From NCBI RefSeq assembly GCF_014646115.1, contig NZ_BMMV01000016.1, positions 142,157 to 206,156 on the forward strand: a stretch of 64,000 nt of DNA, given 5' to 3'. This DNA comes from Streptomyces camponoticapitis (GTDB lineage: Bacteria; Actinomycetota; Actinomycetes; Streptomycetales; Streptomycetaceae). This document shows, piece after piece, positions 1 through 9,582 of this stretch (within the stretch, counting starts at the first letter, position 1; the number at the start of each line of letters is the position of its first letter). The notes under the pieces were generated by a model that was not told the DNA's origin, made no database searches, and worked only from the letters and a program-made list of their open reading frames with translations. Position numbers and translations under genes: made by a program.

Positions 1-1538
1 TGCAGCGCGGCGACCTTGTCGTAGTCGGTTGCCATGGCGCGCAGCCGGACCTCGTCCCGCTCGGTGCGGCCTTGGAGGTTGACCGCGTCCGTGGCGATCT
101 CGCACAGCGCCCCCGCCAGGGCCGACTCGGGGTCGAGCCCGGCGCCCGCGCCGAAGCACATCCGGCCCCTGCCGCCGTCGGGGCGGACGGCGACGCCGGT
201 GACGACCGGGATGGGGAAACTGATCCGGGTGTCGAAGAAGCGGGCCTCGTAGCCGTACATCTCCAGGCGGTCGACCATCTGCCGGGTGGCGGCGCGGGTG
301 CTGGTGCGCGGGTCGAGTTCGGGGAGGGCGGCGCGCCCGTACCAGGTGAGGAGGAAGGCGTCGCGTTCCACGACCTCCATGAGGCCGAAGTAGACGGCCT
401 CCTCCATACAGCCCCCGGACGCGCAGCCGTTGGAGCTCTCCTGCACGAACCGGTTCTCCAGACCGGGCGCGTGATAGTACGTCAGCACCTCAGGCACGAG
501 GATCGGCTTGTGGTCGCGGAGCGAGTAGCCCCAGACCCAGGGGAGTTCGCGGTCCGGGTGAAAGGGAGTGACACGCGGGTTCGCACGGTGGAACTCCTCG
601 GAGTACAGACCGACTTCACGCGGATCCAGGGCGCGTTCCCCGGCTGCCCGGAGCCCGTCGAGTGAACCCTGCACACCGGCCGCCTTGGCGCGCGAGCGCA
701 TCCCGGCGTACCGCTCCAGTCCTTCCAGCACACCGATGCGCACGCTCTGCGCGAAGGTGTCGGCGTGGCCGCCCCAGAACGTCTCGCGCAGATAGTCGCC
801 GGAGCGCATCGAGAAACAGCCGATGGTCGCCGAGGTGGACGTGGAGGAGATGTCGTGCACGACGGAGGGGCCCAGCGAGCCGCAGACGGGGTTGGCGTAC
901 GGCTCCGAGGGCAGTTCGTACCCGCTGATGTCGCGGATCCGGAAGCTGCCGGGCTTGTGCTTGGGCGCGGGCTTCAGCGTGAGGACGGCCCCCTCGGGGG
1001 TGTCCTCCTCGCCCCGTCCGCAGTGCGGGCACTCGGGGTCGGGCACGAGCGGGTAGTGCCGTGTCCTGAGGGTCTCCAGATCGACCAGGTGGACCGCCGG
1101 GAAGGAGCCGGTCGACGGCCCCTGCCCGGCGAGTCGGGCGGCGACGATCCCGGCGAGGGCGTCGGCGGTGAACGGGGTGATGTACGGCGACTCCCCGGCG
1201 GCCCTGGTTCCGGAGCCCAGCTCCAGGGCCTCGCGCAGCGCGACGGAGCGCACTGCCTGCCAACGGCGGGCGAGACAGCGGACACAGGGGCGGTGTCGGG
1301 CCGCGCCCCCGGCGTCGTCGGCACCGTCCGCCGGGAACGGGCCGACGACCGCGTGGCGGCCGTAGAACCGTACGGGCACACCCACTTCAGGTGCCGGCTC
1401 CTCGTCCGCGAAGGCGTCGCGCACGCCGAGCGGCGCGACGTCCAGCGCGGGCACGGGCAGGGCGGAGACCGCGCCGAAGCCGCGGCGCATCAGCGTGGCG
1501 AGGTCGCGGGCGGACCGCTCCCAGGGATCAGCCGGCAT
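1..1538 (-). CDS. YcaO-domain protein (azoline/amide-modifying RiPP enzyme), 3' end outside window
   Basis: The gene runs off the left edge; about 512 codons are visible. The start is the ATG at 1536-1538, which overlaps the end of the upstream gene by 11 bp, so translation is probably coupled. The N-terminal part carries two CxxC pairs, PCVRC near residues 84-88 and CPHC near 170-173, which could bind zinc. The YcaO core follows: LEGLERYAG carries the paired acidic residues expected for ATP/Mg binding, then NGCASGG and EEAVYFGLMEVVERDAF, a second conserved acidic segment, and GAGAGLDPESALAGALCE. YcaO enzymes use ATP to activate backbone amides of a precursor peptide, forming azolines, thioamides or amidines. 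The neighbouring E1-like protein points to cyclodehydration of Cys/Ser/Thr. The C-terminus, where many cyclodehydratases end in a proline-rich tail, is not visible. The family is secure; the exact chemistry is inference. Confidence 0.9.
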   Translation of the reverse strand, partial: MPADPWERSARDLATLMRRGFGAVSALPVPALDVAPLGVRDAFADEEPAPEVGVPVRFYGRHAVVGPFPADGADDAGGAARHRPCVRCLARRWQAVRSVALREALELGSGTRAAGESPYITPFTADALAGIVAARLAGQGPSTGSFPAVHLVDLETLRTRHYPLVPDPECPHCGRGEEDTPEGAVLTLKPAPKHKPGSFRIRDISGYELPSEPYANPVCGSLGPSVVHDISSTSTSATIGCFSMRSGDYLRETFWGGHADTFAQSVRIGVLEGLERYAGMRSRAKAAGVQGSLDGLRAAGERALDPREVGLYSEEFHRANPRVTPFHPDRELPWVWGYSLRDHKPILVPEVLTYYHAPGLENRFVQESSNGCASGGCMEEAVYFGLMEVVERDAFLLTWYGRAALPELDPRTSTRAATRQMVDRLEMYGYEARFFDTRISFPIPVVTGVAVRPDGGRGRMCFGAGAGLDPESALAGALCEIATDAVNLQGRTERDEVRLRAMATDYDKVAAL

Positions 1539-3876
1539 CGGGCGCACCCTCCACGCCGGTGGTGAGCAGGACGCGCGCCGTGCTGATGCCGCCGGCGGGC
1601 AGGTCGGCCGGGGTGGTGTCGACGTACAGCACGTCACGCCCGGCCTCGCGCAGCCGGTCGAGGACCGCCTCGAAGGTGGTGGCGGTCGCGTCGGCGGCGA
1701 TCGGTTCGTCGGTCAACAGGACGGTGGCGGGCGCGAGTTCACCCATCAGCGGGTCGCCGAGATCGACGGTGGATTCCGGGTCCTCGGTGTCGAGCTGCAC
1801 CTGGCCGAGCAGATCGCGCAGGGCGGCGCAGGCTGCGGTGGTCCGGGAGAGCCCGGCGGCGACGGCCCAGCGGCCGTTGTCCACCTCGCGGGCCAGGACG
1901 ACATGGGCGCCGGAGTGCGCCTCCTCGCCGAGGTCGACGAGTTCGGCCCTGATGCCCACGTTCGGCACGGACTTGAGCAGGAACACCAGCTCCGGATCGG
2001 CGTCCTGCTCGCCGGCCGCCGGCGAGGTGACGAGCGCGCAGCGCGCCTCGCCCCGTACGGCCCGCAGCAGCGCGCCGTGGGCGAGCGCGGAGAGCAGACC
2101 GCGGCCCGCCGCCTCCTGCGGGCTCGGGCCCGCGCCCGCGCCGGCGGTGGTCGGCTGGTGCAGACGCCCGGCGTTGTACGGGCCGAACGGCCGTACCGCG
2201 GCGGCCGGTACGCGCACGGGCTCCTTCGTCAGCAGCGAGGCCGCGGTGAGCCAGGCGCCGACCGTCTCGACGGCCGCGCCGGTGCCACTGCCCGTGGTCA
2301 GCCGGTCGGGGGCGACGGCGGGCGCGGTCGCGTCGCTGTCGGGAGTGACCGGCACGACGTGCTCGACGTAGGTCTCGGCCGCCGCGTACAGCGCGCGCAG
2401 CCGGGCGCCCGCCAGGTGGTGCACGTCGAAGGCGGCGATCCGCCTGCGCGGTCCATGGCCGACGGCCATCTCCACACGGCTGATCTTGAGCGGTGTCTGG
2501 GTGAGGCTCTCGTCGTCGTACCGGCCGAAGATGCCGGTGAAGGGACGTACCAGCGCCGTACTGATCCGGTTGAGATCCTCGACCAGGGCCTCCGCCTCGC
2601 CCGCGCTCTCCACGGTCGGGGTGACGGGGAGCGTCAGTCCACCGGGCAGGGCGGGGCGGCGGGGCGCGGCGGCGGGGGCGCAGAGCGCGCAGCGCGGGTG
2701 GGGCTGGACGGGCTCGGCCATGACGTCGAGCGATTCGAGGTCCTGGACGAGTACCTGTCCCTCCGTCTCGGCGGGCAGCACGCCGGTGGTGAGTCGGAAG
2801 ATCTCGTAGCCGAGGAGGTTGCCGGACATCGCGGCGAGCGGGCCGGTCAGCGGGGAGTGTCCGGCGGCGCGGCCGGCGGCTCCGCCCGCGACCTCGCTCC
2901 AGATGTCGGCGGCGGTTCCGGCGTCGGTGTTGCCGCCGAGGCGCAGCACCGCGCAGGACCAGCAGCCCGCCGAACCGGCCTTGCTGAGCGGCCCGGTGAC
3001 CGAACGGCGGCCGAACGTCCAGGCGGGGATGAGGGTCTTGCCCTCCGGCACGCCCGCCAACAGCAGCGCGTGGGTGCGGAGGGAGGCGTCGGCTCCGGTG
3101 ACGACGACGATGTCGTAGCCGTCGAGCGCGCTCCAGCCGGGGTTCGCCGGAAGGCCGTCGACGGTCACCGGGCAGTCCCGCGCGGCCAGTTCGGCGATCT
3201 CGGCGAGCAGGGTCCGGTCGCCTCCGGTGTCTCCTTCGACGGCGAGACGGCCGCCGCCGTTACGGACGAGGCTGAGCGCGCACCAGCGGGCGACCGGGCC
3301 GGTGCCGAGGATCGCGACGCGGGTGGTGCGGTAGCGGTGGAAGCGGGCGAGGGCGCCGTCGGCGTAGTGGTCGGCGTACGCGATCTGGGCGGCGAACCGG
3401 GTGGTGACCGCTTCGGTCAGGCCGTGGGGGACGGGGGCGGCGGAATCCCCGGGTGACGTCTCGTCCTCGGGGATGTCACGGGCGAAGCCGCGCTCGTACA
3501 GCGTCTTGACCAGTTCGGCGGCCATGGCCCGCTGGGCGGGGCCGAATCCCTGGCAGATGTCGGCGAGGCGGTGGTGGCCCGCGAGGTGCGGCACCATCAG
3601 CGAGGCGAAGCGGTAGGCGGTTCGGCCGGTGAGGTGGAAGCCGCCGTCGGCGTTGTGGAAGAGGACCCCGCCGGGGGTCTCGGTGAAGAGCACGTCGCGG
3701 CGGACGCGGGGGCGGGTGCCCGCGAGGGCGTCGAAGGCGGTCGCGGCGGAGGCCGCCGGTGCCGGTGCCGTCTCGGCCGGTGCCTGTGCCGCCGGTGCCT
3801 GTGCCTGTGCCGCCTGCGCGGCCGGAGGCGCGACGGCCGTCGGGGTCGCTGTCGCTTCTGCAGCCATGGGATTCAC
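1528..3876 (-). CDS. E1/ThiF-like leader-peptide-binding protein fused to a degenerate YcaO fold
   Basis: 782 residues. The start is GTG at 3876, sharing GTGA with the stop of the SARP gene; ATG at 3867 is an alternative. An Ala/Pro-rich tail of about 45 residues leads into a PqqD/RRE-like region (RRDVLFTETPGGVLFHNADG) that would bind a leader peptide. A Rossmann-like segment VAILGTGPVARWCALS follows, then two CxxC pairs, CWSC near residue 307 and CALC near 395, typical of the zinc site in TOMM E1-like proteins. The C-terminal half aligns by eye with YcaO proteins: FDVHHLAGARLRAL, AAAETYVEHV, and near the end REAGRDVLYVDTTPADL. The first acidic residue of the E-x-x-E-R-Y motif is missing, and the later E/ER segment reads LLSALAHGALL, so this YcaO part looks catalytically dead. 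The likely role is to present the precursor to the separate YcaO enzyme encoded next. Confidence 0.82.
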   Translation of the reverse strand: MNPMAAEATATPTAVAPPAAQAAQAQAPAAQAPAETAPAPAASAATAFDALAGTRPRVRRDVLFTETPGGVLFHNADGGFHLTGRTAYRFASLMVPHLAGHHRLADICQGFGPAQRAMAAELVKTLYERGFARDIPEDETSPGDSAAPVPHGLTEAVTTRFAAQIAYADHYADGALARFHRYRTTRVAILGTGPVARWCALSLVRNGGGRLAVEGDTGGDRTLLAEIAELAARDCPVTVDGLPANPGWSALDGYDIVVVTGADASLRTHALLLAGVPEGKTLIPAWTFGRRSVTGPLSKAGSAGCWSCAVLRLGGNTDAGTAADIWSEVAGGAAGRAAGHSPLTGPLAAMSGNLLGYEIFRLTTGVLPAETEGQVLVQDLESLDVMAEPVQPHPRCALCAPAAAPRRPALPGGLTLPVTPTVESAGEAEALVEDLNRISTALVRPFTGIFGRYDDESLTQTPLKISRVEMAVGHGPRRRIAAFDVHHLAGARLRALYAAAETYVEHVVPVTPDSDATAPAVAPDRLTTGSGTGAAVETVGAWLTAASLLTKEPVRVPAAAVRPFGPYNAGRLHQPTTAGAGAGPSPQEAAGRGLLSALAHGALLRAVRGEARCALVTSPAAGEQDADPELVFLLKSVPNVGIRAELVDLGEEAHSGAHVVLAREVDNGRWAVAAGLSRTTAACAALRDLLGQVQLDTEDPESTVDLGDPLMGELAPATVLLTDEPIAADATATTFEAVLDRLREAGRDVLYVDTTPADLPAGGISTARVLLTTGVEGAPDAG

Positions 3877-5678
3877 ACCTTCTGTATCGGTCGGGATCGA
3901 TACGGCGCGGTTCTGCGCGCGTACACACGGAGCAGTTCGTGCACCCGGTACGGGCCGGGCGGCCCTTCTTCGAGCAGTCCGGCGTCGGCGAGCCGGTCCA
4001 GTACGTCGTCCGCCTCGACGGGTGACATCCCGAGTACGCGCACGCTGTCCTCGGCCGTGAAGTGGTCGGGGATCTGCGCGGCGACCTTCAGGAAGGCGTC
4101 GGCGAGCCGGGGGTCGAGCCGGTCGAGCGCCCCGCCGAGCACGCGGTGCACCGACAGCTCGGGCGAGTCGGCGAGCGAGAGCCGGGCCAGCGGGTCCTCC
4201 GCCAGCCAGCTGACGGAGTCGGCCAGCCGCAGGGCCGGCCGGGTGAGCAGCCTGGCCGAGATGATGCGCAGGGCCAGCGGGTGGTGGCCGCAGGCTTCGG
4301 CGAGGCGCCGGGCCGCCTCCGGCTCCGCCTCGACGCGTTCGGCGCCGAGTACGGCGAGCAGCAGCCCCTGCGACTCCTCCCCGGCGAAGGTGCCGAGCCG
4401 CAGCACCCAGCCGCCGTGGGTGGCGACGAGGCCGGCGAGGCCGCGCCTGCTGGTGACGATCGCCGCGCCGTCGGCGCTCGCCGGCAGCAGCGGTCGGACC
4501 TGGTCGGCGTCGACCACGTCGTCCAGCACGAGCAGCGCGCGCTCGCCGCGTACCTGGTCGCGCAGGGCGGCGGCCACCTCGGCCGCCGCGTCGTCGGGGC
4601 CCCGGGGCGTACCGTCCGGGGCGACCATGCGCACCATGAACAGCCCCGCCGGGAAGCTGTCCCTGACCTGGTGGGCGAGATGCTGGGCCAGCGCGGTCTT
4701 CCCGATGCCGGGCGCCCCCGACACCAGGAGGGTGACCGGTTCCTGGCCGGGCGCGGTCAGCCGTTCCAGGAGCGCGGCGCTCTCGGCGGTGCGCCCGGTG
4801 AAGGAGTGCACGGCCGGGACAGGTCCCACGATCGCCGACGGCGGCGCGGCCGGGGCGGCGGGTGCGGCGGCGAGCCGGCGCTCTCCGGCGCCGCCGGAGA
4901 CGTACGCGGCGGCGGCCGGGTGCCGGTCGTCCGCGGGTCCCAGGTCCTCGCCGCGCAGGATGGCCAGTTCCAGCCGGCGCAGCGCGGGCGAGGGGTCCAA
5001 GCCCAGTTCGTCGAGCAGATACTCCTTGACCATCCGGTACTCGGCGAGTGCCTCGGTCTGCCTGCCCGTGCGGTAAAGGGCCTCGATGAGCTGTTCCCGG
5101 AACCGCTCATGTCCGGGGTGGGCGCGGCTGGCGCTCCACAGCTCCACCAGCGCTTCGCCGCAGCGGCCGAGCCGGAGCGTGAGATCGCAGGCGCGCTCCA
5201 GGGTCCGCAGCCGCTCCTCCACGAGCCGGGGCACCTCGTCGCGGTGGAGCACGTCGGAGCGGACATTGGCCAGGACGGAGCCCTCCCACAGCGACAACGC
5301 CCCTTTGAGGACGTGCAGTTCGCTCTCGGGGTCGGCGGTCTCCGCGGCGCGCCGCACCTCTTCACGGAATCCGATCAGGTCGAGATGCCGGGGCCCGGCC
5401 GTGATGCGGTAGCCGCCGGGCACCGCCTCGATGGGCGTCTCGGTGACCCCGTGCTTGGTGAACAGCCGCCGCAGCCGCAGGACGCAGGTCTGGAGGGCCG
5501 CCCGTGAGGTGGCCGGCTGCTCCTCGCCCCACATGGTCCGCTGCAAGTAGTCGGCGGAGACGACCGAGTTGGCGTGCAGGAGCAGCGAGGCGAGGAGAAT
5601 GGTGGGTTTGGAGGGCTGGAGGACGACGGTGTCGGGGCCGTCGGCGATGCTGAGCGGCCCGAGGAGCTGAAACCGCAC
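3873..5678 (-). CDS. AfsR/SARP-family transcriptional regulator with NB-ARC module
   Basis: 601 residues from a GTG start at 5678, with GAGG 8 bases upstream and only 10 bp after the preceding small gene. Residues about 1-90 form the OmpR-type winged helix (MRFQLLGPLSIADG, and RAALQTCVLRLRRLF as the recognition region). Residues about 100-245 are the bacterial transcriptional activation domain (FREEVRRAAE through YLLDELGLDPSPALRRLE). An NB-ARC ATPase follows, with Walker A GAPGIGKT near residue 320, Walker B ALLVLDDV, and IVTSRRGL in the sensor position. The protein stops about 390 residues short of full AfsR (993 residues in S. coelicolor) and lacks the TPR region. SARPs activate biosynthetic operons by binding 7-bp repeats, and such an array lies at 6064-6103. 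It is probably the pathway-specific activator of this operon. Confidence 0.92.
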   Translation of the reverse strand: MRFQLLGPLSIADGPDTVVLQPSKPTILLASLLLHANSVVSADYLQRTMWGEEQPATSRAALQTCVLRLRRLFTKHGVTETPIEAVPGGYRITAGPRHLDLIGFREEVRRAAETADPESELHVLKGALSLWEGSVLANVRSDVLHRDEVPRLVEERLRTLERACDLTLRLGRCGEALVELWSASRAHPGHERFREQLIEALYRTGRQTEALAEYRMVKEYLLDELGLDPSPALRRLELAILRGEDLGPADDRHPAAAAYVSGGAGERRLAAAPAAPAAPPSAIVGPVPAVHSFTGRTAESAALLERLTAPGQEPVTLLVSGAPGIGKTALAQHLAHQVRDSFPAGLFMVRMVAPDGTPRGPDDAAAEVAAALRDQVRGERALLVLDDVVDADQVRPLLPASADGAAIVTSRRGLAGLVATHGGWVLRLGTFAGEESQGLLLAVLGAERVEAEPEAARRLAEACGHHPLALRIISARLLTRPALRLADSVSWLAEDPLARLSLADSPELSVHRVLGGALDRLDPRLADAFLKVAAQIPDHFTAEDSVRVLGMSPVEADDVLDRLADAGLLEEGPPGPYRVHELLRVYARRTAPYRSRPIQKV

Positions 5679-5688
5679 CGGCCGCGCC

Positions 5689-5973
5689 TCAGTCCCAGCC
5701 GTTGACTAGCTTGCACAGGGCCATGACCTCGCCGGCGACCGGGGCGGGGAGGGACTCGGCGGCCGACTGACAGGTGGTCACCGCGCCGGCCGGCGGGGCT
5801 GCGGGGGCGGGGGCGGCGGCGGCGGTCCCCGCCGACAGGGTCAGCGCCGCGGTGCAGACACCGAGGGCGAGAGCGGTACGTGCGAACCGGGCGGTACGTG
5901 CGGAGCGAGCGAGACGTGCGGTGCGCGAACGGGCCGTGGTCTTCGTGGAGTTGCAGTGCGGTACACCGAGCAC
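5689..5973 (-). CDS. small secreted peptide, first gene of the YcaO operon (candidate precursor)
   Basis: 94 residues from a GTG at 5973 preceded by AGGGGGA; a longer in-frame opening upstream has no comparable ribosome site. The N-terminus is basic and repetitive (RTARLARSARTARFARTA). A hydrophobic stretch ALALGVCTAALTLSAG follows, then an AAAAPAPA signal-peptidase-like site near residue 54. The remaining stretch of about 40 residues holds only two cysteines, one in TTCQSAAES and one in the C-terminal LCKLVNGWD, enough for one disulfide. No family is recognised. Because it is the first gene, 10 bp ahead of the SARP gene and followed by YcaO machinery, it is the obvious candidate substrate. 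Against that, RiPP precursors rarely carry a Sec-type signal and the region is poor in Cys/Ser/Thr. It may instead be a small secreted protein of unrelated function. Confidence 0.62.
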   Translation of the reverse strand: MLGVPHCNSTKTTARSRTARLARSARTARFARTALALGVCTAALTLSAGTAAAAPAPAAPPAGAVTTCQSAAESLPAPVAGEVMALCKLVNGWD

Positions 5974-6063
5974 AATTCCCCCTGTTGAATCGTTCCGTCG
6001 GACCGGATCACTTCCGGTGGGACGACGATGGCAGCGGGTGTCTCGAAATGGGGGGCGGCTCCG

Positions 6064-6103
6064 TGTCAGCTTGCTGCATCTACGCGCGCAGCTTGTTGTC
6101 AGC
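6064..6103 (-). promoter_or_regulatory. SARP-type heptamer array upstream of the YcaO operon
   Basis: Read on the minus strand, four 7-mers occur at strict 11-bp spacing with 4-bp spacers: GCTGACA, GCTGCGC, AGATGCA, GCTGACA. The first and last are identical, and the second shares the first four bases. SARP regulators bind direct 7-bp repeats in one face of the helix (11 or 22 bp apart), usually just upstream of the -10 region. The array ends about 90 bp before the GTG of the small secreted peptide, which suits an operator of this operon. The third repeat is weak, so this is a good but unproven assignment. Confidence 0.55.
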
Positions 6104-6135
6104 ACCACCCCGACCAGGAAAAACGGCATCGGCCC

Positions 6136-6162
6136 CGGTGGGTGTGGAGGACACCCACCGGA
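6136..6162 (-). terminator. strong hairpin, second terminator of the ABC-exporter operon
   Basis: Perfect 11-bp stem CCGGTGGGTGT / ACACCCACCGG around a GGAGG loop. It lies 58 bp past the permease stop and just upstream of the heptamer array, so it would insulate the YcaO operon from read-through. Confidence 0.65.
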
Positions 6163-6181
6163 GCCGAAAACCTACGTTGGC

Positions 6182-6206
6182 CCGCCGAACGGCCGCCGTT
6201 CGGCGG
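6182..6206 (-). terminator. hairpin terminator after the ABC permease gene
   Basis: Stem of 11 bp (CCGCCGAACGG / CCGTTCGGCGG) with a 3-base loop, 15 bp past the permease stop codon. With the hairpin at 6136-6162 it forms a tandem terminator. Confidence 0.65.
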
Positions 6207-6220
6207 CCTTTCGGCGGCCG

Positions 6221-8793
6221 CTAATCCGTGGCGATGGCGTTCAGGACATTCATGCGGCCGGCCCGGAAGGCCGGGACGAGAGCGGCGAACAGTCCCACGA
6301 AGGCCGAGGCCACGAACACTCCGCCGATGGTCGGCCAGGGGATCTCCAGGACCCCCAGGCCCTCCAGGGCGAGGATCTTCTGTGCCGCGGTGCCCCAGCC
6401 CATGCCCAGACCGAGGCCGAGAAGCGCTCCGAAGAGGGCGATGACCACCGACTCCAGGCGGATCATGCGGCGCAGCTGACGGCGCGACAGGCCGATGGCC
6501 CGCAGCAGTCCGATCTCCCTGGTCCGCTCGACGACCGACAGCGCCAGGGTGTTCACCACTCCCAGCACCGCCACGATGATCGCGAGTCCGAGCAGACCGT
6601 AGACGATGTTGAGCAGCTGGCCGATCTGGTCCTTCAGATCCTGCTTGAAGTCCGTCTGGTCCTGGACCTTGTACTGCGGGTACGGGGCGAGCGAGTCCTT
6701 CAGCGCCGCGTACGCCTCCTTCTCCTTGCCGTCGTCGGCCGCCGCGAACATGAGGATGTTCTTCGGCAGCCGCTCCGCCGACAGATACCGCTCGGCGGTG
6801 GCGATGGAGAGGTACTTGGCGCCCTTGTCCACCGACACGTCGTCCGACGTGATCGCCGCGACCTTGAGCTTGCCGGTCTCGCCGCCCTTGAAGGCGACGG
6901 TCAGTACATCCCCGACCTTGACACCGTGCTCCTCGGCGAACGTGTCGCCGACGGACATGGCGTCCTTGCCGTACGCGGCGGACAGCTCCCCCGCGACGGT
7001 CTCGCGGCGCAGATCCTGCGCGTACGTCGAGTCGGCAGCCGCCAGATCCTCGCTGACGGTCTTCCCGTCGGGCGTGGTCAGCTTGGCCTCGATGGACTTG
7101 TACTCGGTGATGTGCGAGGTGTGGGGCGCCGCCTCCAGCGCCTTCTGGGCCTGCGGCACGATCGGCTGACCGCTGCTGGACTGGATGATGAAGTCCGCGC
7201 CGACCGACTTGTCCAGCTCGTCCGTCGCCGAGGCGACCATCGACGAACCGACCACCGACAGACACGCCACCAGGGCCAGTCCGATCATCAGGGCCGCGCC
7301 CGTGGCTCCCGTACGCCGCGGGTTGCGCAGCGCGTTGCGCTCGGCCATCCGCCCGACCGGACCCCAGGCCCGCAGGACGAACAGGCTGAGGACGCGGACG
7401 AAGAAGCCGGCCAGCAGCGGGCCGACGACGACGAAGCCGATGAGGGTGAACACCACGCCGAGACCGAGGAACAGGGAGCCCTCGCTCGCCTTCTCGGCCT
7501 GCGTCGCGGTGAGGAGCGCGGCGACACCGCCGGCGGTCAGGAGCAGGCCGATCGTGCCCCGGATCCGTCCGGCGCGGCCGTCGGCCGGCGTACCGGCGTC
7601 CCGCAGCGCCGCCATGGGCGAGATCTTCCCGGCCCGGCGAGCCGGTATGTACGCGGCGAGGACGGTGACGATCACCCCGAGCGCCAGCCCAACCGCGGGG
7701 GTCGTCCACTTCACGGTGAGGTCCTGGGTGGACAGCTCCATACCGATGGCCGACATCAGTTTCATCAGGCCCACGGCCAGCCCGACGCCCGCGGCGACAC
7801 CGGCGATCGAGCCGACGACGCCGAGCAGGACGGCCTCCAGCAGCACCGACCTGTTCACCTGCTTGCGGCTGGACCCGATGGCCCGCATCAGGCCGATCTC
7901 CCGGGTGCGCTGGGCGACCAGCATGGAGAAGGTGTTGACGATGAGGAAGATGCCGACGAGGAAGGCGATCCCGGCGAAGCCGAGCATCGCGTACTTCATC
8001 ACGTCGAGGAACGAGCCGACGCTTTCCCGGCCCGAGTCCGTCATCTCCTTCTGCGTCTGGAGCTTGTACGCGCCGTCGAGCGAGCCCGCGAGGTCCGTCT
8101 TGAGCTGGGTGTCGCTCACCCCCTGGCCGGCCACGACGTTGATCTGGGTGAACCGGCCGGTCTCACCGAGGAGTCCGCGCTGGGCGGTCTCGGTGTCGAA
8201 GTAGAGGATCGTCGCGCCCGGGTTGGTCACCTTGAAGGTGGCGATACCGACGATCTTCGCCTTGATGTCGCCCGTGACCACGATGGTGCGCAGTTCGTCG
8301 CCGAGCTTCAGGCCGTGCTTGTCGGCGGTGTCGGCGTCGACCATGACCTCGGTGGGGCCGCGCGGGGCGTGCCCGGAGGTGATCTCCATCGAACGGAGGT
8401 CGTTCCGCGTCCAGTTGCCCGCGATCGTCGGCGCGCCGCTGGACGCCCCCACGTTCTCGTTCTCGGAGTCGACGACCGTGACGCTCATGCTGCTGACCGC
8501 GCCCTCGGCGGACTTCACGCCGGGCGACTTCTCGACCCGTGCGACGACGGACGCCGGCAGCGACTCGGGCTTGCCGGTCTGCGACGGCATCTCGTCGGCG
8601 GCCGCGGCACCCTTGGGGCTGACGGTGACGTCGGACGAGGTCGAGGCGAAGAGCTTGTCGAAGGTGGTGTTCATGGTGTCGGTGAAGACGAGCGTCCCCG
8701 AGACGAAGGCCACCGACAGCAGGACGGCGACGGCGGAGAGCGCCATGCGTCCCTTGTGCGCGAGGAAGTTGCGCACCGATGTCTTGACGACGG

Positions 8794-8797
<4 letters not shown>
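6221..8797 (-). CDS. ABC transporter permease, FtsX/MacB type with two FtsX domains
   Basis: 858 residues; the GTG start at 8797 overlaps the stop of the ATPase gene (GTGA). An N-terminal membrane segment (LSAVAVLLSVAFVSGTLVF, about residues 19-38) precedes a large extracytoplasmic MacB_PCD-like domain. The first FtsX core has three helices around residues 260-390, with TREIGLMRAIGSSRKQV between them. A second membrane segment, extracytoplasmic domain and FtsX core follow (TREIGLLRAIGLSRRQL, then about three helices to the C-terminus). The two near-identical TREIGL(M/L)RAIG(S/L)SR motifs show the internal duplication. Such permeases work with a MacB/LolD-type ATPase to export or mechanically move substrates such as peptides, lipids or lipoproteins. 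The substrate cannot be read from the sequence. Proximity to the YcaO operon is suggestive, but terminators separate them. Confidence 0.93.
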
Positions 8798-9582
<785 letters not shown>

